A DNA stretch of 64,000 nucleotides from CAIKXD01 sp035439485 (lineage in GTDB: Bacteria; Bacteroidota; Bacteroidia; UBA4408): positions 1-64,000 of the forward strand of contig DAORKI010000004.1 of the NCBI GenBank assembly GCA_035439485.1, given 5' to 3'. The notes beneath the pieces are model-generated. The model saw nothing but the letters and a program-made list of their open reading frames with translations, had not been told where the DNA came from and searched no databases. Below, in pieces: positions 51,979 through 60,497 of the stretch; within the stretch, counting starts at the first letter, position 1, and each line of letters begins with the position of its first letter. The position numbers and the translations under genes are program-made.

Positions 51979-53868
51979 ATGTTGATACCTAAAAAAAACA
52001 CACCTAGGTGGATTATCTTTATAATAGATATCCTGATTTGTGTTTTTTCAATATTTTTAGCCTACTTACTGCGCTTTAACTTTCAAATTCCTGAAATGGA
52101 TAAGCAAGAGATGCCTTTAGTAATTGGCTGCATTTTAACGATTCGAATAATTAGCTTTCTTATAGGAAAGACTTATGCAAGTATTATTCGGTATACTAGC
52201 TCAAAGGATGCGCAAAGAATATTTACGGTTATTTCGATTGGTTCTCTATTATTAGGTTTAACAGATATATTTACTTATGTAATTAATGGCAGAATTATTA
52301 TTCCAAGTTCAATCATCATAATTGATTTTATTAGTACTGTTTTCTTATTAGTAGCTTCAAGGACCTTAGTAAAGGTGCTCTATTATGAGTTAAAAAATCC
52401 AAGACGCGAAAAAACTAAGGTAATTGTATATGGTGCAGGCGAAGCTGGAGTGATAACGCTAAGGACTTTAGATAAAGATGCAGGAGCAAAATACAAGGTA
52501 GTGGCGTTTATTGATGATGATAAGAAGAAGAAAGGAAAAAAAATAGAAGGGGTTAAAATATATCACACCGATGAACTGGACCAGTTGTTGAGCGAATCTG
52601 AAATTACCTTTATCATTATTTCAACCACTCACATTCCATCTTCAAAAAAGCAAGCATTGGTTGAAAAGTGTTTAAATTACAACACACGAGTGCTTAATGT
52701 ACCTCCTATTTCAAGTTGGATAAATGGCCAATTGAGTTTTAAGCAAATCAAAAAAATAAAAATAGAAGAATTATTGGAACGTGATGAAATTGTACTTGAC
52801 AAGCAAAAGATTTTCGAACAATTACATGGGAAAACAATTCTTGTAACTGGAGCAGCAGGTTCTATAGGTAGTGAAATTGTTAGGCAAATAATCAACTATA
52901 ATCCCAAAAAAATAGTATTATTAGACCAAGCCGAAAGTCCTATATATGATTTGGTAAATGAGCTAAAGGAACACAATCAAACATCATTTGAAGAGGTTAT
53001 AGCAGATGTACGAAATCAGGAAAGGATGGAAAACGTGTTTAACTTTTTTAAACCTGAAATTGTGTATCATGCAGCTGCATACAAACATGTTCCATTAATG
53101 GAAATGAATCCATCAGAAGCCATTTCAACTAATGTTGGAGGTACAAAAATAGTTGCGGATTTAGCTATCAAGTATGGTACAAATAAGTTTGTGTTAGTTT
53201 CAACAGATAAAGCAGTAAACCCAACCAGTGTAATGGGCGCATCAAAAAGAGCTGCCGAAATATATACACAAGCACTAGGCAAAACAAGCAACACAAAATT
53301 TATCACTACTCGGTTTGGCAATGTTTTAGGTTCAAATGGCTCAGTTATTCCATTATTTAAAAAGCAAATTGAAAAAGGAGGTCCTTTAACTATTACACAT
53401 CCTGAAATTACCCGATATTTTATGACCATACCAGAAGCTTGCCAACTGGTGTTAGAGGCGGGTTGTATGGGCAATGGAGGTGAAATTTTTATTTTCGATA
53501 TGGGTGAATCCGTTAAAATTGTTGACTTAGCAAACAAAATGATACGTTTGAGCGGGCTCACCGTTGGAAAAGATATTGAAATTGCCTTCACGGGTCTTCG
53601 ACCAGGCGAGAAGCTATATGAAGAGTTATTGAACAATGCGGAAAATACACTTCCCACACACAATAAGCAAATCATGATTGCCAAAGTTCAACCTTATAAT
53701 ATAGAAGAAATTAGGCCTCAAATAACTAAATTGATTGATCTTTTTTACACTCAAGATAATGTTAAAATAGTTACACAATTAAAATCAATTGTTCCAGAAT
53801 ATATAAGCAATAACTCTGTTTTCGAGCAACTTGACTCAACTTCAAAAGAAAACGAGAATCATAAATAA
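51979..53868 (+). CDS. Membrane-bound UDP-sugar 4,6-dehydratase/epimerase (WbpM/PglF/CapD family)
   Basis: Long-type nucleotide-sugar dehydratase, 629 residues. Four N-terminal membrane spans (about 10-135) and a first Rossmann domain (VIVYGAGEAGVITLRTL near 150) precede the catalytic SDR domain. That domain has the NAD motif VTGAAGSIGSEIV near 290 and YHAAAYKHVPLME near 360. The catalytic segment reads STDKAVNPTSVMGASKRAAE near 400, with Met instead of Tyr (S-M-K triad), as in WbpM and PglF. It makes 4-keto-6-deoxy UDP-HexNAc for polysaccharide or glycoprotein sugars. It lies 22 kb away from the other polysaccharide genes of the window. Confidence 0.92.
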   Translation: MLIPKKNTPRWIIFIIDILICVFSIFLAYLLRFNFQIPEMDKQEMPLVIGCILTIRIISFLIGKTYASIIRYTSSKDAQRIFTVISIGSLLLGLTDIFTYVINGRIIIPSSIIIIDFISTVFLLVASRTLVKVLYYELKNPRREKTKVIVYGAGEAGVITLRTLDKDAGAKYKVVAFIDDDKKKKGKKIEGVKIYHTDELDQLLSESEITFIIISTTHIPSSKKQALVEKCLNYNTRVLNVPPISSWINGQLSFKQIKKIKIEELLERDEIVLDKQKIFEQLHGKTILVTGAAGSIGSEIVRQIINYNPKKIVLLDQAESPIYDLVNELKEHNQTSFEEVIADVRNQERMENVFNFFKPEIVYHAAAYKHVPLMEMNPSEAISTNVGGTKIVADLAIKYGTNKFVLVSTDKAVNPTSVMGASKRAAEIYTQALGKTSNTKFITTRFGNVLGSNGSVIPLFKKQIEKGGPLTITHPEITRYFMTIPEACQLVLEAGCMGNGGEIFIFDMGESVKIVDLANKMIRLSGLTVGKDIEIAFTGLRPGEKLYEELLNNAENTLPTHNKQIMIAKVQPYNIEEIRPQITKLIDLFYTQDNVKIVTQLKSIVPEYISNNSVFEQLDSTSKENENHK

Positions 53869-53996
53869 TTGTCATTAATCAGAATTTGGATAAAACTTGA
53901 GAAGATTTTTTATAAAAAATTAACTAGTTAATAAAAAACAATTAAGTTTGTTGCTATAATTTGTAGCACTGATTTTAAAGGTTTATAAATAGCGTA

Positions 53997-55319
53997 ATGA
54001 ATAGAAATATTATTAATTTGAGTTTGGTTGTATTTTGCATTTTTTTCATTAGAACAAATGAGATTAAAGCCCAATGCAATAACATTTTTCAGTTTACAGT
54101 GTTAGCCACTCCAGCTACATGTCTATTAGCAGATGGGAATATAGGAATAACCAATGTTACAGGAGGAAGTGGTGTTTATACCTTTTCTTTGCTAAGTGGT
54201 CCTGCTACTGGGCCTAGTGTTCCACCTAACAATCATGCATTTCCAAATTTATCGGCAGGTGTATATAGCTTTACCATATCTGATGGAACCTGCGATACTA
54301 CAGTAAGTGTTACAGTAGAAATCACAGGCAGTATTACAAGTGCTTCTGCAATTACTACTCCAACCTCATGCACTGGAAGTACAGGAACAATTACTGTTTC
54401 TCATCAACCAGCTGCTGTAAATGTTGTTAATTATATATTAACTCCACCTAATGCTCCCAATAATGCTACAGGTGTTTTTACTGCATTACCTGCTGGTAAT
54501 TATAGTGTAGTGCTTGAAGATGCTAACAATTGCCCATTTACAATTAATGGAATTGTAATTAATGCACCTGCCCCAATTACAAATGCTGATATAGTAGTGA
54601 CCCCAATTGTATGCAAAGGAGCACTGGGAGTAATTGAAGTAAATGGTGTAACAGGAGGAACAGCACCATTTCAATACCAATTCGACAATAATCCTTTTTC
54701 AGGAACATCAACTTTTACGGATGTTTTGCAGGGTGTACATGCAATTAATATTATTGACGCTAACGGATGCACCTACACCGAAGGAGTTATGATGACAGGA
54801 AGCACAACCGAATTAAAAGATTGTAGTGCTGGAAAGGACACCACTATTTTCTTTGGTGAAAATGCTCCACTATCAGCAATTAAAGGCGTTGGAAGTAAGT
54901 TTTTTTGGTCACCTGGCGACTTGCTCGATGATAGTTTATTGTTAAATCCAACCGCCTTTCCCAGAACAACAACCACCTATACTTTCACTACTAAAACAGC
55001 AGAAGGATGCACTTGTATTGATAGGGTCACTGTTAGGGTTGTACCACTTATAAAAATTCCGAACACATTTACACCAAATCAGGATGGAACCAATGATATT
55101 TGGATTATAGAAAACACGGAACTTTATGAAGAGGTTGAATTAAATATTTTTAACCGTTGGGGCGATAAAGTATATTACAAAAAAGATTACAAAGCCGGCA
55201 CAGATGAATGGACTGGAGGATCATTGCCTCCAGCAACTTATTACTATGTTTTGAGGTTTAAATATCCCAACAATGATGAACGTTTTGAATATACAGGAGG
55301 AATTACACTTATTAGATAA
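53997..55319 (+). CDS. Cell-surface protein with SprB-like repeats and CHU_C (T9SS type B) sorting domain
   Basis: Exported protein of 440 residues with an N-terminal signal segment ending near IKAQ. Three Ig-like, SprB-type repeats follow, each with a C..(A/T)..G.I.V..V.GG...Y.F pattern and a closing I.D..(G/N)C (ATCLLADGNIGITNVTGG; TSCTGSTGTITV; IVCKGALGVIEVNGVTGG). The last about 90 residues are the gliding-motility-associated C-terminal domain: IPNTFTPNQDGTNDIW, then IFNRWGDKVYYKKDY and PPATYYYVLRF. This is the type B T9SS signal. It lies 17 bases before a PorP/SprF gene, the usual cargo-helper pair. Confidence 0.92.
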   Translation: MNRNIINLSLVVFCIFFIRTNEIKAQCNNIFQFTVLATPATCLLADGNIGITNVTGGSGVYTFSLLSGPATGPSVPPNNHAFPNLSAGVYSFTISDGTCDTTVSVTVEITGSITSASAITTPTSCTGSTGTITVSHQPAAVNVVNYILTPPNAPNNATGVFTALPAGNYSVVLEDANNCPFTINGIVINAPAPITNADIVVTPIVCKGALGVIEVNGVTGGTAPFQYQFDNNPFSGTSTFTDVLQGVHAINIIDANGCTYTEGVMMTGSTTELKDCSAGKDTTIFFGENAPLSAIKGVGSKFFWSPGDLLDDSLLLNPTAFPRTTTTYTFTTKTAEGCTCIDRVTVRVVPLIKIPNTFTPNQDGTNDIWIIENTELYEEVELNIFNRWGDKVYYKKDYKAGTDEWTGGSLPPATYYYVLRFKYPNNDERFEYTGGITLIR

Positions 55320-55336
55320 AACAGAAACAGCAATTT

Positions 55337-56311
55337 ATGACCTACATTAATAAAATAATTCTGCTTTTTATAAGCTTGTTTTTTGTTACCAACTTGCATG
55401 AAATTAAAGCACAACAAACTTCTCAATACACACAATATATTTTCAATTATTTTGGCATTAATCCTGCTGCAGGTGGTTCTACCAAATGCTTGCAACTTAA
55501 GGCTGGCTACCGTAAGCAATGGTGGGGCTTTGAATCAGCTCCTGTTGAACAATTTTTTAGTGTTAGTGGAATATTAAAAAACAGAAAGCCTTATGTTAAA
55601 AGTAAAAATGTAATTGGATTTTATCAAGAACAAGATAAAACAGGTGGTCAGGGACCAACAGCAAGAAATTCATTTAATTTAAATTATTCTTATCATTTAC
55701 CTTTATCAAGTAATTTTTATGCGTCTGCTGGTGTATTTGTTGGTTTGATTCAATTCAGTTTTATACGTGATAATGTTTCACTTACTGTTGCTGATGATAA
55801 TGCTATTGGTGCTTCAAAAAAAGTAATACTATATCCTGATATTAATCCAGGCGTTATGATTTATAATCCTAATCTTTTTCTAGGGTATTCGATGAAATAC
55901 GCTATTCAAAAAAAATTGGATCCCATATATGGCGTAGGTAGTACCTTGCAAAGAACTCATTATATTACCACGGGAGCAAGCCTCCATGGAAATCGCAAAG
56001 AAATTTCGTATATGCCATCTATTAATGTAAAATTGGGTGGCGGGGGTTCACCAGTAGGATTAGATGTAGGTTTCTTAGTTGATTATGATGATCAATTTAG
56101 ATGTGGTGTAGTTTATCGAAAAAATGATGCTGCTTGTGCCATTGTGCAATTTAGAGTTAAAAGATTTCAAGTTGGATACGCCTTTGATTATGTAACCTCA
56201 AAGGTTAGATTTGGTGCAGCAAATACGCATGAAATCATGATTGGTTACAGAATATGTAAGGATAATGGTGGAGGTGTGAATGATGAAGGTCGTTGTTATG
56301 CCTATGATTGA
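55337..56311 (+). CDS. PorP/SprF family type IX secretion membrane protein
   Basis: Outer-membrane protein of 324 residues with a signal peptide (ending near EIKAQQ) and the family opening QYTQYIFNYFGINPAAGGS, then LKAGYRKQWWGFESAPVEQFFSVSG. The C-terminus (EIMIGYRICKDNGG) is a typical final strand region. SprF-like proteins are needed to export or attach the adjacent type B CTD protein. With the preceding CHU_C gene it forms a two-gene unit. Confidence 0.92.
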   Translation: MTYINKIILLFISLFFVTNLHEIKAQQTSQYTQYIFNYFGINPAAGGSTKCLQLKAGYRKQWWGFESAPVEQFFSVSGILKNRKPYVKSKNVIGFYQEQDKTGGQGPTARNSFNLNYSYHLPLSSNFYASAGVFVGLIQFSFIRDNVSLTVADDNAIGASKKVILYPDINPGVMIYNPNLFLGYSMKYAIQKKLDPIYGVGSTLQRTHYITTGASLHGNRKEISYMPSINVKLGGGGSPVGLDVGFLVDYDDQFRCGVVYRKNDAACAIVQFRVKRFQVGYAFDYVTSKVRFGAANTHEIMIGYRICKDNGGGVNDEGRCYAYD

Positions 56312-56423
56312 TTCTATTCTAATAAACAAATATACTCTTTTCCATTTTTGACCTTGTAAAGCTTAACAATTGTTGAATCAAGGGATTCATTTTTTTAATA
56401 TATTTATAGAATTAAATTTCCCT

Positions 56424-56431
56424 TATTTTTG
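56424..56431 (+). promoter_or_regulatory. -7 element directly before the 687-residue protein gene
   Basis: TATTTTTG matches TAnnTTTG. It contains the only upstream TTG of the following reading frame (56429-56431), so that TTG should not be on the transcript. The ATA codon at 56435 is 3 bases after the element. Confidence 0.45.
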
Positions 56432-56434
56432 AAA

Positions 56435-58498
56435 ATATATTTAAATCAGTTATTTCAACAAACATTGTTTCGATTTTCATTAAAACAATTAATTAAAATA
56501 TTAAGCATTACCAGCATTTTTGCCATAACATGCTTGTTTTTAGTAAAAAATTGGCCCTCAATAATTCAAAACATTTCAGGTGAGATTTTTTATACTGGAG
56601 AAATTGATTTACTTGAATTTGCGCCCAACCATCCTGAAGTAAATGTAAGCGCTTTAGAGCAGTTAAAAGGTTTCACAGCTCCACAATTTAAAGTAAATCA
56701 TCAATTAATGCCTAACTTTTTATGGATGGATCCAACCTATATGGCTGGTTTATTACAACCAAATTACAAAATAAAAAATTGTGTTCCTTTATCAACAAAA
56801 ATACAAGCGGAATTGGCCTTTTATTGGCATTATTATTTCTTGGTCAACAACAATTTAAAATTATATAAAAACTATAGGGACACCAATACTTTTGCAGGCT
56901 CTTGGGTTAACTATGCAAATTTACACCCTGAGCTTTCAACTGCTGCTATTAGTTTTTGGGCTCAAATACAGCCTTATAAGATAGGTGGAAATTGTAGCGC
57001 AAAAACAGCCTATATTGGTAACAAGGAACTACCTGATAGTTGTTATGTGCATAACGAGAATAATGAATTAATTTCTAAAAAACATATTAGTCCATTAATC
57101 CCAATTGAATTATTACAATGCGATTTTCAAACCCAATCAATGTATGTTGATTCATTATTAAATGTATTAAAACGTCCATTACAAATGATCAATGAAAATG
57201 GCGAAACATTCAGATTGTACAGTGATGAAATTTTAGAAAATGACAATAGAATTTCAATCGAAAAAGAAAAATATGCAAACTTAAGTTGGAATGAATTTCA
57301 GGCCATAAAAAGAATTGAAAGAGAAATAGCCTATAAAAACTCATTCATGTTAAAACCTAATTTACATAATTGTTTGTATACAGAGTATTCAATAGATGGG
57401 CAAAACAAATACAGACACAACTATAAAACTATGAGAGTTGTTAATTCTAAAATCAATAATCAGTACTATTCTACTCCCGACTTTTATCCAAGGTATCCAA
57501 GCAATTGGAAGGACTGGAAAGGTCCATGGCATGGATTAAAATGGTTAGAGATCTGTAGAAAAACAGAAATTGATTTAGGAGACAATTTGTTTTCTCCTTT
57601 CGTAGCTGCTGGCTGGGATAGCACAGAAACTAATAATATAAGACCAGCACAATGGTTAGGCTTACTAAAAATTTTAGGTGCTATGGGTGCTGAATTTTAT
57701 TACTCTGGTTTTTTTAATACTGGCAAACAAGTTGCAAAACCAGAAAATTATGTTTGGCAAGCTGTTATGCCAGTTTATGCGCAAGGTGTAACTAGTTTTT
57801 ATGAGGATATTTTAAGAAATGGAAATATTTATTTTAGTGAAAACCTCATTCAATATCCCGAAAGTGACGTACCCGTAGTGATAAGAAAAAGTAAAAATAA
57901 AAAGATATGGGTTATTGCCTGTACTTGGCAAACAGGAACAAACTTCAACAATAACATTGGTCAAGAAAAAATAATTAAAGTAAATGTAGGAAACAAAAAA
58001 ATAACCTTGAAAGCCCGGAGACAAGGAAGCGTTTATGTATACAGTGAAGAAAAAACTATGCCTTTATTCTATCAAATTGATGCATGGCATGAGTACAAAC
58101 ATCCCTATCATTGGTCAAAAAATATACAACTGGAAGCTGAGTTATACCTTGATAACTCAAAATCAGAAAGCATCGCTGAGAATGACTACACTAAATTTGT
58201 TTCTTATGTAAACTTAAATTTGGAAACTGTTATTCCATTTGATTTCCATGGTATAAATAATCATGTTAAAACTATACGTTTTTGGGTGAGAAATAATGAA
58301 ATTGAAAATAAAATGGATGTCTATTTGGATGAAATCAAAATTGGAGAAATAAAAGCTTTAAAAAAGAATGAGTTTATGATGTATAGTTTAAACCTTAATA
58401 ATAATGAAATGAAGCTAAATAACGCCAAACATCATTTAAAAATTATCAACTCGAGCAAATCAATAATGCTTGACAAAGTTGAATTGGAAATAAATTAA
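56435..58498 (+). CDS. Unrecognised membrane-anchored protein, glycoside-hydrolase-like layout
   Basis: I do not recognise this family. One N-terminal membrane segment (about residues 20-40, LSITSIFAITCLFLVKNW) is followed by a large, probably periplasmic body rich in Trp, Tyr and Asn. The middle (GPWHGLKWLEICRKTEIDLGDNLFSPFVAAGWDSTE, QWLGLLKILGAMGAEFYYSGFF) and the beta-rich C-terminal part (VVIRKSKNKKIWVIACTWQTG) recall TIM-barrel glycosidases with a beta-sandwich tail; this is inference only. No ATG occurs before codon 96, and an in-frame TTG at 56429 lies in a -7 element. Start candidates are ATA 56435 (listed) and TTG 56465, either with the anchor intact. Confidence 0.6.
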   Translation: MYLNQLFQQTLFRFSLKQLIKILSITSIFAITCLFLVKNWPSIIQNISGEIFYTGEIDLLEFAPNHPEVNVSALEQLKGFTAPQFKVNHQLMPNFLWMDPTYMAGLLQPNYKIKNCVPLSTKIQAELAFYWHYYFLVNNNLKLYKNYRDTNTFAGSWVNYANLHPELSTAAISFWAQIQPYKIGGNCSAKTAYIGNKELPDSCYVHNENNELISKKHISPLIPIELLQCDFQTQSMYVDSLLNVLKRPLQMINENGETFRLYSDEILENDNRISIEKEKYANLSWNEFQAIKRIEREIAYKNSFMLKPNLHNCLYTEYSIDGQNKYRHNYKTMRVVNSKINNQYYSTPDFYPRYPSNWKDWKGPWHGLKWLEICRKTEIDLGDNLFSPFVAAGWDSTETNNIRPAQWLGLLKILGAMGAEFYYSGFFNTGKQVAKPENYVWQAVMPVYAQGVTSFYEDILRNGNIYFSENLIQYPESDVPVVIRKSKNKKIWVIACTWQTGTNFNNNIGQEKIIKVNVGNKKITLKARRQGSVYVYSEEKTMPLFYQIDAWHEYKHPYHWSKNIQLEAELYLDNSKSESIAENDYTKFVSYVNLNLETVIPFDFHGINNHVKTIRFWVRNNEIENKMDVYLDEIKIGEIKALKKNEFMMYSLNLNNNEMKLNNAKHHLKIINSSKSIMLDKVELEIN

Positions 58499-58564
58499 AA
58501 TATGAACAAATAACAGTGCTTTTCATAAAAACTAATTTTTATTTTTAACCAATTTTAAATCTAA

Positions 58565-59233
58565 ATGGGTTCACTAAGTATACACTTTTTGTTTAATTTA
58601 ACTACCATTTTTACATTTATTTGGATAGTTAAAAAATTTAATCCATCAAGGATATTTGTTGCACTTTTAGCCATTTGGCTTCTAATTCAAAGCATACTTG
58701 GAATAAAAGGATTTTATATGAATGAAAGTACAATACCTCCAAGGTTTGTTTTGATGGTTTTGCCGCCTATATTGTTTATTTTAATCCTACTAAGTTCTAA
58801 TTTTGGAAAAACTTACTTAAATAATCTCAGTTTAAAAAACTTAACCCTTATTCATGCTATAAGGATTCCAATTGAAATAGTTTTATGGGCTTTATATGAA
58901 GAAAAATTGGTACCTCAATTAATGACTTTTGAAGGCGCGAATTTTGATATTTTGTCGGGTATATCAGCACCTTTTGTTTTTTATTATCTGCATAAAAATG
59001 AAAATTACAACAAATTTTTTCTCATTGTTTGGAATGTTTTTTGTTTGATATTATTGCTTATAATCGTCACTATAGCAGTGCTTTCGGCCCCATCACCTTT
59101 GCAGCAGTTAGCTTTTGAACAGCCAAACATTGGAGTTCTTCAACATCCATTTAATTGGTTGCCCTCTTTTATAGTTCCGGTGGTGCTTTTTTGTCATTTG
59201 GCATCCTTAAGATTATTAATCCTAAAAAAATAA
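58565..59233 (+). CDS. Hypothetical integral membrane protein
   Basis: Protein of 222 residues with about six hydrophobic spans and no motif I know. Notable segments are HAIRIPIEIVLWALYEEKLVPQLMTFEGANFDILSGISAPFVFYYL and the last span, SFIVPVVLFCHLASLRLLILKK. It is 4 bases upstream of the Crp/Fnr gene, so the two are very likely cotranscribed. Confidence 0.7.
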   Translation: MGSLSIHFLFNLTTIFTFIWIVKKFNPSRIFVALLAIWLLIQSILGIKGFYMNESTIPPRFVLMVLPPILFILILLSSNFGKTYLNNLSLKNLTLIHAIRIPIEIVLWALYEEKLVPQLMTFEGANFDILSGISAPFVFYYLHKNENYNKFFLIVWNVFCLILLLIIVTIAVLSAPSPLQQLAFEQPNIGVLQHPFNWLPSFIVPVVLFCHLASLRLLILKK

Positions 59234-59237
59234 AAAA

Positions 59238-59858
59238 TTGGAATTAAATGAACTCATTGAATTTAGGTCAATTCCTGATGTGAGTAAAAAATTAAGTGAT
59301 TTTGGTGTAATAAAGATATTTCAAGAAGGGACCATCATTCTTAATGAGCATGCCTATGTAAATGCCATTCCAATAGTAATTTCTGGAACTATCAAGGTAA
59401 CGCAATCTGATTTTGATAATCGTGAAATTTTACTTTATTATATTAAACCTGGCGAAAGTTGTATTATGTCTTTTTTAGCTGGCTTACATCAAGATCAAAG
59501 TAAAATAAAAGCAACAGTTGAAGAAACAACCGAATTACTTTTAGTGCCGATTGAAAAAGTTAGTTTGCTCATTAAAGAATATCCTAGTTGGTTAGATTAT
59601 ATATTCAAGTTATATCATAAACGATTTGAGGAGTTATTAGAGGTTGTTAATGCTGTTGCTTTTAAAAAAATGGATGAAAGATTACTAGATTTTCTTCATC
59701 ATAAAAGTGCTGTTATGAATCAAAAAATCCTACACATCACCCATGAACAAGTTGCAAATGAGTTAGGAACAGCAAGAGTTGTAATATCAAGATTATTGAA
59801 AAAACTGGAAGAAGATGGAATTGTAAAATTAGGTAGAAATAAAATTTCTCTTGTGTAA
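59238..59858 (+). CDS. Crp/Fnr-family transcriptional regulator
   Basis: Regulator of 206 residues. An N-terminal cyclic-nucleotide-binding-type beta-roll (about 20-130; IKIFQEGTIILNEHAYVNAIPIVISGTIKV, YYIKPGESCIMSFLAGL) and a dimer helix precede a winged helix. Its recognition helix is THEQVANELGTARVVISRLLKKLEEDGIV, near 168-196. It has no FNR-type Cys cluster; a single Cys (near residue 75, in GESC) is visible. The start is TTG 59238: the nearest ATG is out of frame and the first in-frame Met is past residue 75. Two candidate boxes just downstream (59854, 60214) make the following genes its likely targets. Confidence 0.88.
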   Translation: MELNELIEFRSIPDVSKKLSDFGVIKIFQEGTIILNEHAYVNAIPIVISGTIKVTQSDFDNREILLYYIKPGESCIMSFLAGLHQDQSKIKATVEETTELLLVPIEKVSLLIKEYPSWLDYIFKLYHKRFEELLEVVNAVAFKKMDERLLDFLHHKSAVMNQKILHITHEQVANELGTARVVISRLLKKLEEDGIVKLGRNKISLV

Positions 59859-59898
59859 CAAATGTAACTGTATGTAATTATAAAATATTGGAATTTTG
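59854..59898 (+). promoter_or_regulatory. Crp/Fnr-type box and promoter of the DUF2892 gene
   Basis: Box TGTAACAAATGTAAC (59854-59868) overlaps the stop codon of the regulator gene. After 22 bases comes GAATTTTG (59891-59898), one mismatch from TAnnTTTG. The box would be centred near -41 to -42, a class-II activator position. Confidence 0.6.
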
Positions 59899-59932
59899 TT
59901 TCATTAAATCATTAACTTAAAAATTTAAAATT

Positions 59933-60136
59933 ATGAAACCAAACATGGGAACAATCGATAAAGCAGTTAGAATTATTGCTGCTTTAGTAATTGCAGCACT
60001 TTACTTCGCAGGCATTTTATCGGGTACGATTGCTATTATACTTTTAGTAATTGCAGTAATTTTTATCATCACTAGCTTTATGAGTTTTTGTCCTTTATAC
60101 TACCCTTTTGGGATTTCCACTCGTAAAAAAGAATAA
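59933..60136 (+). CDS. DUF2892 (YgaP-like) inner-membrane protein
   Basis: Protein of 67 residues matching the DUF2892 pattern: an NMGTIDKAVRIIAALVIA start, two short spans, and the closing CPLYYPFGIST. In other bacteria this domain is fused to or next to rhodanese domains (YgaP) and is linked to sulfur metabolism. Here it stands directly after the regulator gene and is followed by its own terminator. Confidence 0.88.
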   Translation: MKPNMGTIDKAVRIIAALVIAALYFAGILSGTIAIILLVIAVIFIITSFMSFCPLYYPFGISTRKKE

Positions 60137-60151
60137 ACAAATTTTAAAATT

Positions 60152-60190
60152 CAAAGAACGCAAAATCAATCAAATGGTTTTGCGTTTTTT
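60152..60190 (+). terminator. Rho-independent terminator after the DUF2892 gene
   Basis: A stem of AAAGAACGCAAAA with TTTTGCGTTTTTT (one G-U) around a 13-base loop, then more T. It starts 15 bases after the stop codon and separates the DUF2892 gene from the next promoter. Confidence 0.8.
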
Positions 60191-60213
60191 TTTACTCTCA
60201 ACAATACAGCAAA

Positions 60214-60258
60214 TGTAACAAAAGTAACCAAGTAGAAATTTTGTTGGCTTTAACTTTG
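60214..60258 (+). promoter_or_regulatory. Crp/Fnr-type box and promoter of the DUF6132-kelch-rhodanese-osmC operon
   Basis: Box TGTAACAAAAGTAAC (60214-60228) is followed after exactly 22 bases by TAACTTTG (60251-60258), a perfect -7 element. No -33 TTG lies at the normal distance; the box takes its place. The geometry equals that at 59854-59898. The leader is about 15 bases. Confidence 0.65.
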
Positions 60259-60278
60259 TGCCTTCAAATTAAGCAAAC

Positions 60279-60497
60279 ATGATTTCTAAAATAACTAAAA
60301 ACAAAATCACATTTTTGGGTGTGTTGTTTGGTGCCATAGGAGGATACTTGTATTACACTCATGTTGGCTGTTTGAGCGGAACTTGTGCCATTACAGCAAG
60401 CCCAATAATGAGCACAATTTATGGTGCTGTTATGGGTGGATTAATCTTTAATATGTTCGAAAAAGAACCTAAAAACAAAAATGATGAAAAAAATTAA
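60279..60497 (+). CDS. DUF6132 family small membrane protein
   Basis: Protein of 72 residues: basic start, then two hydrophobic segments (ITFLGVLFGAIGGYLYY; MSTIYGAVMGGLIFNMF) around the conserved GCLSGTCAITASP motif with two cysteines, typical of DUF6132, which is often found beside rhodaneses. It is the first gene of the operon. Its 3' end overlaps the kelch gene by 17 bases in another frame. Confidence 0.85.
   Translation: MISKITKNKITFLGVLFGAIGGYLYYTHVGCLSGTCAITASPIMSTIYGAVMGGLIFNMFEKEPKNKNDEKN

Noticed and set aside
53067..53684. 205-codon open frame opposite the sugar dehydratase gene
   Set aside because: Antisense shadow of a well-supported SDR catalytic domain; no motif or promoter of its own.
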